DNA of 11,328 nt from Actinomortierella ambigua (GCA_016098155.1 JAAAJB010000829.1:1-11328); one strand, 5' to 3'. Counted from the first letter of the stretch, positions 1 to 7,711 are shown. Notes: generated from the letters alone by a model not told the origin. Translations and numbers: made by a program.

Positions 1-86
1 TTACCCTAGACGCATGCCTGACAAGGGTAGAGAAGTCAAGCCCCGTATGAAGCTTTGTAGCTCCTCCATCGCAGCTTCGTGAGCTT

Positions 87-170
87 CACACTAAATTCCA
101 AGTGACTGTTTATATTAGTGTGATTTTGTTTAGATTTACTGAGTTGCACACTAGTGGGTGTACACTAAAA
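87..170. repeat. Cluster of CACACTA inverted and direct copies
   Basis: CACACTAA at 87-94 is matched by its reverse complement TTAGTGTG at 115-122. CACACTA recurs at 147-153, and a related TACACTAAAA lies at 161-170. The 87-122 pair could form an 8-bp stem with a 20-base loop. No target-site duplication or transposon gene is seen, so this may be only a small palindromic cluster. The rest of 1-203 shows no gene I recognise. Confidence 0.4.
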
Positions 171-203
171 TCTGTTCACTCTTTTTTTTCCTACATGGCT
201 GAG

Positions 204-569
204 CATCAATACGGCAGATCTGCACACGCCACTCGCGAATGGATTAAGGTTTAAGAAGAATCTGGAGAATGAGCTGGGGTGGGGACTACGCAGAGCCGAC
301 ATTTATTTCAAACTTCTACGTTGCCCTCATGTAACCGATCTTCTGGACATGACATACATGATTACTTACATTGAACACATTCTTCTATATTTTTTTTATA
401 GCTAGAGGCGTCGGGAGCGCTACTTGTGTTGGAGACCATAACCTGGTGCACACTGTTCGAGATTGAGAGCCTGCAAGACAACACGGCTCTTGGGCAGACT
501 CAATACTCATGCATCCATTCGTCTGTTATTATCTATCCGTGTTCATATTTCGATATTTTGGGAAATTAA
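204..569 (+). other. Possible two-exon fragment of an unrecognised gene
   Basis: One frame is open up to 330 and ends at a GTAACC donor. A 71-base candidate intron (331-401) ends in a T-rich tract and TATAG. The next stretch, 402-566, is open in the frame that splicing would join, and stops at TAA 567-569. Both pieces have a protein-like composition: an amphipathic helix containing NELGWGLRRADIYFKLL, then a helical stretch with LLVLETITWCTLFEIE. The left boundary (an AG at 203 after a T tract) is a guess, and I found no start codon or upstream exon that fits. I recognise no domain. It may be the 3' end of a gene lying left of the window, a decayed gene, or a chance pair of open frames. It reads toward the membrane-protein gene that follows. 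Confidence 0.28.
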
Positions 570-664
570 ATGTGACACGAGAAAGCAGCATAGCGTTCCC
601 GCAAACAGAGAGTAGGTATGGCTCATGGAAGATTACACAATTATGCATATTGGTGATTTCTTTC

Positions 665-672
665 TTTTAAAA
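665..672 (+). promoter_or_regulatory. TATA-like box for the membrane-protein gene
   Basis: TTTTAAAA lies 91 bases before the favoured ATG at 763 and is followed by a CT-rich tract (about 689-717), typical of fungal core promoters. The spacing resembles the TATA-like boxes before the two secreted-protein genes in this window. It argues for the ATG at 763 over the one at 625, which would lie upstream of the box. Confidence 0.4.
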
Positions 673-762
673 CCTACCTGCCGCCACTCCTTTTCATCCC
701 TCTCTCTCTCCACATACATAAAAAAAATCTTTCCCTCCGCCCTCCACCTGCCTCGTGACACA

Positions 763-2559
763 ATGTACCTAACCCAAGAGGGGAGTGTCCTCCTTTTCTC
801 TACCATCCGCATTACTCTGTCATCGGCATCCCTCTTCCTGATCTCTCACATCGCGTCAAATACGTACAATCTCACTTACCTTGAGCGTATCAATGGTGGC
901 TTCCTAACAGCCGTCAACTATCTTTGCTGCACTCGGTTCTCCTCTCGCCGTCGGCACATTTACGGTCGGTTCTTGGTTGCTCTCACAATCCTCGTCTCAA
1001 TGACACTTGCGATTCTCCCGTCCGTCCTTAGCAAGGCTTACCCAGTGATGGTAGTTCACCGCGATTCCAAGGAAATACTGGATATTTCCACCAAGTATAT
1101 CAAGCCTACCCGCCTCGAACCAAACAAAACAAGTGTTGAGGAGGTGCTCTTCAACATGGGTGTGCAGCTGAATGGTGGGATCTTCCACGGCTACACAAAG
1201 GAAATGCCTCAGCAGCTACCATGCAAACGCGTATTATTTTCCGAGAATTCCACACCTGTCACCTGTTCCAATGAGTTTCTCGTTGTTGGCATGACGGTCG
1301 TACACAATAGATCGCTCGCTATTGACACAATGAATACCTTCGGCGATCCTATGGCGGGCATGCCTTTCAATGCAACCTATTCAGGAGGACAATTCAATTA
1401 CTACAATGCGAGCTTAAGGAACCTCTTCTACGGAATGATGCAGATGTATCAAGCCGCGGCACAGACATCCAACCTTTCATTTCAAGATATGGTTTCCAGC
1501 GGCCCCAGAACACTCGAAGCGTGCTTATATCAATCATCATTAGATCGCAGGTGTGTCCGGCAGAGCGTCGGGTTCCTGGTGGGAAGGAAACTGGAGCGGT
1601 CATTCTTGATCACGCGACGAGTTTACACTCAGACTATCAGGCACGTCAGCAACATAACATACCCCATTGGTACGCTGGGTAACAAAATGTTCTATTTTCC
1701 CACGCAGTCCTGTCAAGGCTTTCCTACTCCAACCCTCCGCACCATGTGTTCACAAATTGCAAGTTTGGGTGTACCACACCACGCACGCTTCTATAGCATT
1801 CAGAAATCGGAACAACACCCCGATGGAAGCGTACACTGGGATATCATGAATGCCTACCCTACATCTGTGGCCTCTCTTGCCAACCAAACGGCGTGTATCA
1901 CGGTTGAGGCCTTTCATCTCGATGTTGACGTGGCCATGTTCGACTCGATTCTCGGATCGAAGGATGTGTACGACATCCCTCAAACATCCCAAGTCTTCCC
2001 CGCTGAAATAGGAGGCCAAGAGTCCTTCGAAGCCATGTACATTGTACCCGATACCGTGGATCTGAACGACCACTCCTGGATCGACTGGGGCTTCTCCGAC
2101 GCCGACAAACAAAACCTGACGGAGATTCTATTCCGAGGAACCAATCTCAATGATGGCCAGTTTTTCATCCTCATGCCCGAAATGCTGGTCGACATCCCCG
2201 TCTGGGTAGTTGTCGTGCTCTTCGGTTTGGGTCTCGTCATGTTTGCCGTTGCCATTGTCTTCTCCCGGGGTGTTCCTTCCATCGTCCGTGATCCCATGTC
2301 CGAGATCTTTCCAGAAATCAAGAGACCAAAAGTCGAAATTGCTCGACGCTTTCCGCTCCCTTTCAACCTTCTCCGTCGGGTCGCCAATCTCACATTGGAG
2401 CCTCAGGCCCCTGTGACCGATCCCTTTGGCAACACCGCGCGCCCATTTCAAATCAAAATGGAAATCGATAGTGATAGCGAAGATGACATGATGCTCATGG
2501 ACAACATTTCATGTGCAACTTTCGACTCCACCCGAGGCTCTATGTACCATGGGAGGTAG
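763..2559 (+). CDS. Large glycosylated membrane protein, unknown function
   Basis: An uninterrupted single-exon frame of 598 codons from the ATG at 763; an in-frame ATG at 625 would add 46 residues but lies upstream of the TATA-like and CT-rich tracts. Numbered from 763, hydrophobic segments lie at about 8-30, 70-90 and 476-500. Between the last two is a region of about 385 residues with nine N-x-S/T sequons (NKT, NST, NRS, NAT, NAS, NLS, NIT, NQT, NLT) and scattered cysteines, so it is probably luminal or extracellular. The last 98 residues are polar, start with a basic stretch and carry an acidic, serine-containing patch (EIDSDSEDD, about 567-575), which fits a cytosolic tail. I recognise no enzymatic motif or named family. 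It resembles the large uncharacterised membrane proteins common in early-diverging fungal genomes; a surface or sensor role is only a guess. No stop or frameshift breaks it. Confidence 0.85.
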   Translation: MYLTQEGSVLLFSTIRITLSSASLFLISHIASNTYNLTYLERINGGFLTAVNYLCCTRFSSRRRHIYGRFLVALTILVSMTLAILPSVLSKAYPVMVVHRDSKEILDISTKYIKPTRLEPNKTSVEEVLFNMGVQLNGGIFHGYTKEMPQQLPCKRVLFSENSTPVTCSNEFLVVGMTVVHNRSLAIDTMNTFGDPMAGMPFNATYSGGQFNYYNASLRNLFYGMMQMYQAAAQTSNLSFQDMVSSGPRTLEACLYQSSLDRRCVRQSVGFLVGRKLERSFLITRRVYTQTIRHVSNITYPIGTLGNKMFYFPTQSCQGFPTPTLRTMCSQIASLGVPHHARFYSIQKSEQHPDGSVHWDIMNAYPTSVASLANQTACITVEAFHLDVDVAMFDSILGSKDVYDIPQTSQVFPAEIGGQESFEAMYIVPDTVDLNDHSWIDWGFSDADKQNLTEILFRGTNLNDGQFFILMPEMLVDIPVWVVVVLFGLGLVMFAVAIVFSRGVPSIVRDPMSEIFPEIKRPKVEIARRFPLPFNLLRRVANLTLEPQAPVTDPFGNTARPFQIKMEIDSDSEDDMMLMDNISCATFDSTRGSMYHGR

Positions 2560-2612
2560 CACTTGTTTTCTCCCAACGGTGTCTTCAGTAGAATGGTCAT
2601 CCAGCCTCTACA

Positions 2613-2618
2613 AATAAA
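2613..2618 (+). promoter_or_regulatory. AATAAA polyadenylation signal
   Basis: A perfect AATAAA lies 54 bases after the TAG stop of the membrane-protein gene, a suitable distance for its mRNA 3' end. Confidence 0.5.
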
Positions 2619-2648
2619 GAAGCCCTCTCTTCGACAAGCTAACTCAAG

Positions 2649-2670
2649 CTCATGGTACTCCAACCATGAG
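2649..2670. repeat. 8-bp inverted repeat with 6-base loop
   Basis: CTCATGGT (2649-2656) and ACCATGAG (2663-2670) are exact reverse complements around a 6-base loop. It lies just past the 3' end of the membrane-protein gene and could be a 3'-UTR or intergenic hairpin. No function is evident. Confidence 0.4.
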
Positions 2671-2849
2671 GCGCCACTATATCCGAAGGAACAGGTGTTC
2701 TCTCTTGACTAGACATGGTGTATGAGGAGGAAGTGTTTCGGAGTGCCTCCTGATATAAGGACACATGGTTATGTAACACGTGATTTGGGTTTGGATGGAA
2801 ACAGATCAGTTATTGGTGATATGCACCACACGGATCTCTCCCCAGTAAT

Positions 2850-2922
2850 TCTGACTAAACTATACAAAAGCCACTCACTTTTGGCTCTACTCGACGCCTT
2901 GTCCCATATTCATACTTGAGCA
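2850..2922 (-). pseudogene. Isolated remnant of one SEL1-like repeat
   Basis: Read on the minus strand, the sequence gives GQGVE*SQK*VAFV*FSQ, where * is a stop (TAG 2889-2887, TGA 2877-2875, TAG 2862-2860). This matches the loop and first helix of a SEL1-like repeat (GQGVEQSxxxAVxWF). Two of the stops are single transitions from the expected codons (CAG to TAG, TGG to TAG). Only about one repeat is visible. SEL1-like repeats are roughly 36-residue helical hairpins that act as protein-binding scaffolds. The match to the larger SEL1 pseudogene at 6936-7660 suggests descent from the same family. The rest of 2560-3049 holds no gene I can support. Confidence 0.55.
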
Positions 2923-3049
2923 CAAGCTTTATATTGGTCAAATCATGTCGTTGGCGATCTCTTTTTTAATGTTCAACCCGTCTATTGTCTACTTGAAAAA
3001 AAAAAATCCTCTAGCGTAATATTCTATTGGATAGGCCGCCGCTGAGGAC

Positions 3050-4940
3050 CTACACGCTAGGCTCCATCTTGGAGTACGTGTGTGTGCGGCCGTCAAGAAG
3101 GAACCGGCACTGTTGAATTGAGCCATTGTCACCCGAAACAAATGTCAACAATGCAAGAATAGGATCCTTGTCATCCCATACGTTGAGGCGGAACGAATCA
3201 TAGTGGTAGTGCTCCAGAGTGCTCTCAAAGTGAAAGATCTTGCATACCAAAGCGTCCTTTCCATCCTCGCCTGTCATCGTTTGGATGGTGAGCGGCGTGG
3301 CATAGGGGTGGGTATAGTTGCCTACAAAGTCTTTGAGCTCCCGCATGGTTGGCTTGTTGCCGAGCTTGGGCGGAAGAAATTTTTCTAGCTCAGCTGGGTC
3401 GAATGCCTTGTACGCTTTCTTCGCGTCCTCCACTGCTTCGTTGAAGAGCCAGTCCTTGCTTGTGGGGAGGTTGAGGACGCGATCGGAAATGTAATTGGGA
3501 ATGTATGAAATGAGGCTAGAGACACTGTTATTGGCAAGGCAGACCACGGCGAGGTCATCCTGAGGAAACAGCGCGATGTTGGAGTGATAGCCAGGACTGG
3601 CCCCCTCTAAGAAAAAAAAGTGTATGGGCAAGTATCATATCCATACGGGACGTCAGTAAGAGCCTTCATACAAAACAACGACGAGCGCATACAGATGGAT
3701 CACTATGTGTAGTCTGTGATACTTCTTTTTCGACAACGTACCATGACGCCATGATTGATGACCCTTATAGTGCACAATGCCCCATCCAAGTCCGTAGGCC
3801 ATGATGCTACTGTCGGTCGAGCCCGGTTTGCGATTGACGATATTCCAAGCTGTGGTTATCTTCTCCACGGTTTCTTTGTGCAGCACCTGTTGTTGATCAA
3901 GACAACCTTCGTGCATGATCGCTCTGGCCCATCGCGTCAGATCGAGCACGTTCGAGTAAAGATCACCGGCCGGAATCAAAGACTCTGGAATACCATCGAC
4001 ATGGAGGCGATAGGTTTCGCCTTTTTGCGCAGACTCGAAAGACTTGCAGTGGTAGGACAGTGCATGGTTGGGACGCCTCGACATCTCGGCCAGCGTGAAG
4101 CCAGAATCCTTCATATCGAGCGGGTAGATCAACTTGTCAAGGACAACATCTTCATAGGATACACCGGCGATTCTTGAGGCGGCCTCGCCTGCTACGGAGT
4201 ACATGTGATTGTTATAGATGAAATCTGAGCGAATGGGTTTTTCAGGGTCCACATGGCGCAGGAGTTTGATGAGCTCGAGACGACCCTCCGGGCGGAGCCA
4301 CCACTCGATGTCCAAACGTGGATAACCCTAAGATGTTCCAAAAAAAAAAATCCACCCCCACCCCCCGGGGATCGGAGAAATGAGAATCGTGAGCAACTTT
4401 GGTATGCAACTATTATAGACCAGAACACAAGCTCAACAAACCCCAGCATCAGACATGAAGGAGACATACGGTTCGGTGAGCGAGCAAATCGACGAAGGTG
4501 ATTTCTTTGGCCAAACGGGGGTCTTTGAGTTGAAATTCGGGAAGATACTCGCTGACAGGAACATCCCATTTGGCCTTGTTCTCAGCAACCAGCTCACCAA
4601 CAGCTGCTGCTGTAAATGCCTTGGTCATGGATCCAATGTGCGAGACCGTCTGATAAGGTGAACAAAAAGAAATTGAAGGATAAGGATGATTTGAAAACGT
4701 TAAGCTACAGGTGGACAACAATGAAGAGGGAGAAAAAGAATTCTTGTGGATGTCACCAGGCGAGGGCTCACTTGCCTGTGGAGTGAATGGATCGGTATCA
4801 TTTCGCTTGCCAAAGCCTTGAGCGTAGATGATCTTGCCATGGTGGACGACGGCAACGCTCAAGCCCTGGATACCCAACATAGAGCGAGCCCTCTCAATGT
4901 CGTCGGTCCATTCCTGGAAAGTGCTGTCAGTAGGAGCCAT
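3050..4940 (-). CDS. Beta-lactamase-fold serine hydrolase (S12 type)
   Basis: Four exons on the minus strand: 4940-4776, 4649-4470, 4327-3742 and 3606-3050, giving 495 residues. Introns are 4775-4650 (126 bases, GC-AG), 4469-4328 (GTATGT, TTAG) and 3741-3607 (GTACGT, TTAG, with a TACTGAC branch-like site). The joined protein shows the three signature sites of the class C beta-lactamase / MEROPS S12 fold: S62-M-T-K65 (nucleophile and general base), Y153-N-N, and H310-E-G312, the last formed across the third intron. HRTG spans the second intron. Residues about 397-487 (FVGNYTHP, then LEHYHYDSF) look like the C-terminal beta-barrel often fused to these enzymes (DUF3471-like). No signal peptide is seen, so it is probably intracellular. 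Relatives include esterases, D-aminopeptidases and LACTB-like proteins; the substrate cannot be read from sequence, and antibiotic hydrolysis should not be assumed. No in-frame stop breaks the model. Confidence 0.88.
4650..4775 (-). other. GC-AG intron 1 of the serine hydrolase
   Basis: The donor reads CAG|GCAAGT and the acceptor ATCAG|ACG. This GC donor matches the strong consensus of GC-AG introns, and it joins PFTPQ directly to TVSHIGSMTK in phase 0. The GT four bases into the intron (GTGAGC) would shift the frame against this acceptor. The intron is 126 bases with no in-frame stop, so an unspliced mRNA would still be translated, with 42 extra residues placed six residues before the catalytic serine. 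Confidence 0.75.
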
Positions 4941-5352
4941 TGCTTCGTATTGGTTTCTCTTTAAAACAATGGCGATGTGTGAGGAGGGTGGGCTTGTATT
5001 GATTGAGTATGGAGATGTGGGTCAACTCTGTTTGCAAACATTCCTGTGCCTCCCATCCCAGAGGTATTTGTATGCGACGAGGAAGGCTTGGCATAGAGCC
5101 GTGAGAAAGGTGAACACAATTGCCAAGGACGGATGTGCACGTTTGCCAAGACTGCCATATTAGTGCCCAGATGGGATGTACTGGAAATGGCGCTGGGCGC
5201 AGTTTTGGTGCCAACATTTTAATTTTCTCACGATGGACATGTACCACCAATCACATAGATAATTTGTTTGCGTTCGATAAATCGTCGAACATACCCTAAT
5301 GTAGAAGTGTGTGTGTGGGGTGGAGAGTTGAGCATGGTTGCGAGTCTTGAGA

Positions 5353-5484
5353 CTAGTCCAAAAAGCCATCATAATTGGTACTGCCAACCTGGATAGCCTT
5401 AAAAGCCTGGGCTAGGCGAGAAGTCGAGACCTCTGGCTGGATGAGAATGACCTCCGCTACCCCGATTAGGAGGACATTGAGCAT
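5353..5484 (-). other. Possible 43-residue ORF, unrecognised
   Basis: ATG at 5484 to TAG at 5355-5353 encodes a hydrophobic start (MLNVLLIGVAEVILI) and a polar remainder (STSRLAQAFKA). The same frame is open back to the TGA at 5517-5515, so it could instead be an exon piece. It lies about 410 bases upstream of the hydrolase start on the same strand, but I see no splice path into that gene. The frame is short enough to be chance. No homologue is recognised. Confidence 0.18.
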
Positions 5485-6269
5485 CGTCCAGTGTCTCCAT
5501 TGCTCTCTCTCATGTCACACCTGGGGGGAGGGGGGGTGGGACTGCTCCCCAAACGCCACCAACATTTTTTGAAAGACCGCGAATTTCCAGACTCCCATAG
5601 ATTGGGAGGAGGGATGCAGGGGCGGCATAAATAGCGGAGGTGAGCGAGCATGTTTGTGCTCCTTATTCTTGAGTTCCCCAGCTGATTCCGTTACTTAGCG
5701 CAACAGCTAGGCTGTGATACGCTCCAGCCGGCACATACTCTCGCAGAGTAGGGATCCTTTGCCCATGCACCCGCCGGGATCAGTCACTTGTCATTTGATC
5801 AACGGCAGTGAGCATCCCCGCGCCTCCATGGAACAGAGACCCTCACTCTGGAGTGATCCAGGGCACCTCGTGAGAGACCCCACGGGATGTAGCAGCTGAT
5901 CAAGGCACATCCCGTCACAGCGCATACTTGAGTTGGTCGCAAGTATCCTGTTGGAACATGTGTTGTCATATCTCTTTTGTTCTTGAGATTGGGGCATCTG
6001 TTCTAGACTCTGTCGACGGAATTCCCTCATTGAGAAGTGGTCACCTCGTTACAGGGCATACATGGGCAATGAGTCCGGCGTGCAATTAGACCCACAGTAC
6101 CCTGTTATCAGCAAGAATCCCTTTTGTATTCTTCTTTCTTCTTCTTTTTTTTTTTTTTTTTCTTTCAACTTTGTGCACTTTGTATAGTATATCTCATCAT
6201 GGGGAGGCTGGCCTTGACTAGTCTTCCCATAGTGCTTTGTAATATACAAAGTACACAAAGTGTTTTTTT
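5485..6269. other. Intergenic stretch without a supported gene
   Basis: It contains a G-rich run (about 5523-5538) and a CATAAATAG TATA-like motif near 5627 (+) that is not followed by a convincing frame. At 5905-5985 (+) a short frame holds LLEHVLSYL, reminiscent of an F-box helix, and ends at TGA. A pyrimidine tract of CTT repeats and a long T run lies at about 6125-6163. None of these establishes a gene. Confidence 0.35.
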
Positions 6270-6275
6270 TTTATT
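6270..6275 (-). promoter_or_regulatory. AATAAA polyadenylation signal (minus strand)
   Basis: AATAAA on the minus strand lies about 100 bases after the stop of the cysteine-rich protein gene. It sits in an AT-rich run, so chance occurrence is possible. Confidence 0.35.
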
Positions 6276-6374
6276 ATTTTTGGACAAGTAAAAAGGTGGG
6301 GGTGATTGAGAATGTCAAAGAAGAAGAATGAGAGGAAGGGCGAGAAACACGACTGTGAGCACCAAAAGGATCGA

Positions 6375-6689
6375 TTAAAGGGAGATTATACCATGTTCAC
6401 CACAGAGACATTGTGACCCATCTTCACAGTTGAAAATGGCGGATCCTTTCTTTTCAATGCAGTCCTGCTGTGAATATGGAGTGAGCCAACATCCTACATC
6501 GGTGGAGATCATCCCTTTATCATCGCACACGCAGCGGTTGCACAGGTCATCGCACCACCACCCACCACTACCAAACGTAGCTCTGCATTCAGTAGCATTG
6601 TATGGACGAACGGCGGTGACTAATGCAATGCAGGCAATGCAGGCAATGCAGACAAGATTCACTGAAAGGATGGGTGAAAAGTGCTTCAT
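6375..6689 (-). CDS. Small secreted cysteine-rich protein, two modules
   Basis: A 104-residue frame without introns. I chose the ATG at 6689 because residues 1-26 then form a clean signal peptide (MKHFSPILSV, a hydrophobic core, cleavage probably near VTA-VRP); an in-frame ATG at 6731 would add 14 residues. The mature part has ten cysteines (35, 46, 50, 53, 55, 67, 77, 88, 94, 96). Two stretches align as modules of C-x10-C-x5/6-C-x-C-x3-G-[MI]-I-S: residues 35-62 and 77-103. The core CNRCVCDDKG recalls pacifastin-type protease inhibitors (CNxCxC..G), but the spacing is not a full match, so that reading is tentative. One sequon, NAT, is at 31. It is presumably exported, and effector, inhibitor or wall-associated roles are all possible. 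A TATA box lies 102 bases upstream. The signal peptide carries a 9-base tandem repeat. Confidence 0.72.
   Translation of the reverse strand: MKHFSPILSVNLVCIACIACIALVTAVRPYNATECRATFGSGGWWCDDLCNRCVCDDKGMISTDVGCWLTPYSQQDCIEKKGSAIFNCEDGSQCLCGEHGIISL
6625..6651. repeat. Three tandem 9-base copies in a signal peptide
   Basis: GCAATGCAG occurs three times in a row (6625-6633, 6634-6642, 6643-6651). On the minus strand it encodes the alternating CIA triplets in the hydrophobic core of the cysteine-rich protein's signal peptide. Gain or loss of copies would change core length by three residues without shifting the frame. Confidence 0.85.
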
Positions 6690-6790
6690 CTTGATATTGG
6701 CCTTTACAAGAGCGGTAGGGAGAGTCGACAAAAATTTGGGAAGAGGAGACAGAATACATAGAGTCAGGTAAAGGGTGCCATGCCAGTCAT

Positions 6791-6800
6791 TTTATTATAA
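6791..6800 (-). promoter_or_regulatory. TATA box of the cysteine-rich protein gene
   Basis: TTATAATAAA on the minus strand lies 102 bases before the ATG at 6689. It is the clearest TATA element in the window and has ACGTGGCA elements immediately upstream. Confidence 0.55.
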
Positions 6801-6819
6801 TCGACAGCGTGCGGAATAA

Positions 6820-6874
6820 ACGTGGCATTGTGCGCAAAATGCCACGTGTGTGTCCCTTCTCCTTCAACGTGGCA
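6820..6874. promoter_or_regulatory. ACGTGGCA element cluster with 10-bp inverted repeat
   Basis: ACGTGGCATT (6820-6829) and AATGCCACGT (6838-6847) form a perfect 10-bp inverted repeat around an 8-base loop. A third ACGTGGCA lies at 6867-6874. One arm contains the CACGTG E-box (6843-6848). The cluster starts 20 bases upstream of the TATA box of the minus-strand cysteine-rich gene, a good place for bHLH or bZIP activator binding. That is inferred from core motif and position. Confidence 0.45.
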
Positions 6875-6935
6875 GGTTTCCTCCCAATGGTTATCATCGT
6901 CACAATGTGAACGCCCAGCGGAGGGTCTGCGTATT

Positions 6936-7660
6936 CTAAGAGTACCTTGCACCAGCGGGTTCCCAAGAGGCAGCGCTACGATTAAACCACTGGAAAGCCA
7001 AGTGGTCGCTTTGTTTGACGCCTTGGCCTATATCGTATGCCCACCCAGCTCTATTTTGTACACCATTTCATTGCCTCGACATGACTCTGCTTGACACCCG
7101 CTCCCTGTGCGAACATCAGTCCAAGGTTGACTTGCATGGCTAAAACACCTTGTTCGACCCCTTTGGTGAACCGCTCGGCTGCCTTGTCCTATGTACTCTG
7201 CTCGGTACCAAGTCCTTGAGCATACACAAGTCCAAGGTTATGTTGTCCTGAAAAATTCCCTTCATCCGCTGCTTTGGCGAACCACTTGACTAAAGTCACA
7301 TTACTCTGCTCGACACCTTATCCATAGCTGTATGTAGACCCAAGGTGGCATTCTACTTCTGCAAGACCTTGCTCTGCTGTCTTGGGGATCCACCTAAACG
7401 CCTCATCATTGCTAGGGGTACTCCTCGCCCAAGGAAGGTATTTGAATACTAAAATACATACGCCAGTGATGATGAGGCCCAAAGAACTAGTTACAACAGG
7501 GTGATGACAACAGCGATGACGCTGTCTTTGACCCTGAGGGCCTCACTTGGCGATATGTTGGCGAGAATGCAGACTCCACCATTGGATTTCCTCAGCCACC
7601 AAGACAACATCGAGAGGCATGTCCAGTTTGATGGCACCTCTGCCGCCCGCAAGGAAGACA
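6936..7660 (-). pseudogene. Decayed SEL1-repeat protein gene
   Basis: The minus strand reads through four to five SEL1-like repeats. Recognisable pieces are NDEAFRWIPKTAEQG, VKWFAKAADEG, HNLGLVYAQGLGTEQ, VNLGLMFAQGAGVKQ and LAFQWFNRSAAS, preceded at about 7550-7650 by an N-terminal stretch with KLDMPLDVVLVAEEIQWW. The reading is broken by TGA 7545-7543, TAA 7320-7318, TAG 7191-7189 and TAG 7053-7051, by a frame slip near 7410-7420 before NDEAF, and by another after 7050. A TAG at 6938-6936 after AGARYS may be the original stop. Intact proteins of this class use stacked helical repeats as scaffolds, often in signalling or protein turnover. It is clearly not translated as one protein, and introns cannot explain stops inside repeats. 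About 100 bases upstream is a GA repeat and G run (7688-7711). Confidence 0.78.
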
Positions 7661-7687
7661 AAACGAAACAATATCATAATAGATGAG

Positions 7688-7711
7688 GGAGAGAGAGAGG
7701 GGGGGGGGAGA
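7688..7711. repeat. GA microsatellite and G run
   Basis: A short GA repeat is followed directly by a run of G. It lies just 5' of the SEL1 pseudogene, in a stretch I cannot assign to any gene. From 7700 to 8005 I see no supported gene; a plus-strand frame near 7805-7890 (LLPGYRSDQYHEHALSC) faintly recalls an aspartic protease strand and may be another decayed piece. Confidence 0.6.

Noticed and set aside
450..470. GTTCGAGATT as a possible tRNA T-loop
   Set aside because: The flanking bases do not form a T-arm, and no acceptor or anticodon arms are present; no tRNA was found in the window.
625..762. Extra 46-residue N-terminus for the membrane protein
   Set aside because: It would be encoded across the TATA-like and CT-rich promoter tracts; the ATG at 763 directly precedes the hydrophobic start.
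1750..2451. Minus-strand ORFs of 107-137 codons
   Set aside because: They are shadows of the intact plus-strand membrane-protein gene.
3742..4177. Plus-strand ORF of 140 codons (3755-4177)
   Set aside because: It is opposite exon 3 of the serine hydrolase, which has catalytic motifs and matching splice phases.
5905..5985. F-box-like LLEHVLSYL on the plus strand
   Set aside because: A single short helix motif followed by TGA, with no ATG or supporting downstream domain.
7501..7686. Plus-strand ORF of 61 codons and an overlapping acidic frame (DDNSDDAVFDPEG)
   Set aside because: They lie opposite the N-terminal part of the SEL1 pseudogene, whose minus-strand reading continues into clear repeats.
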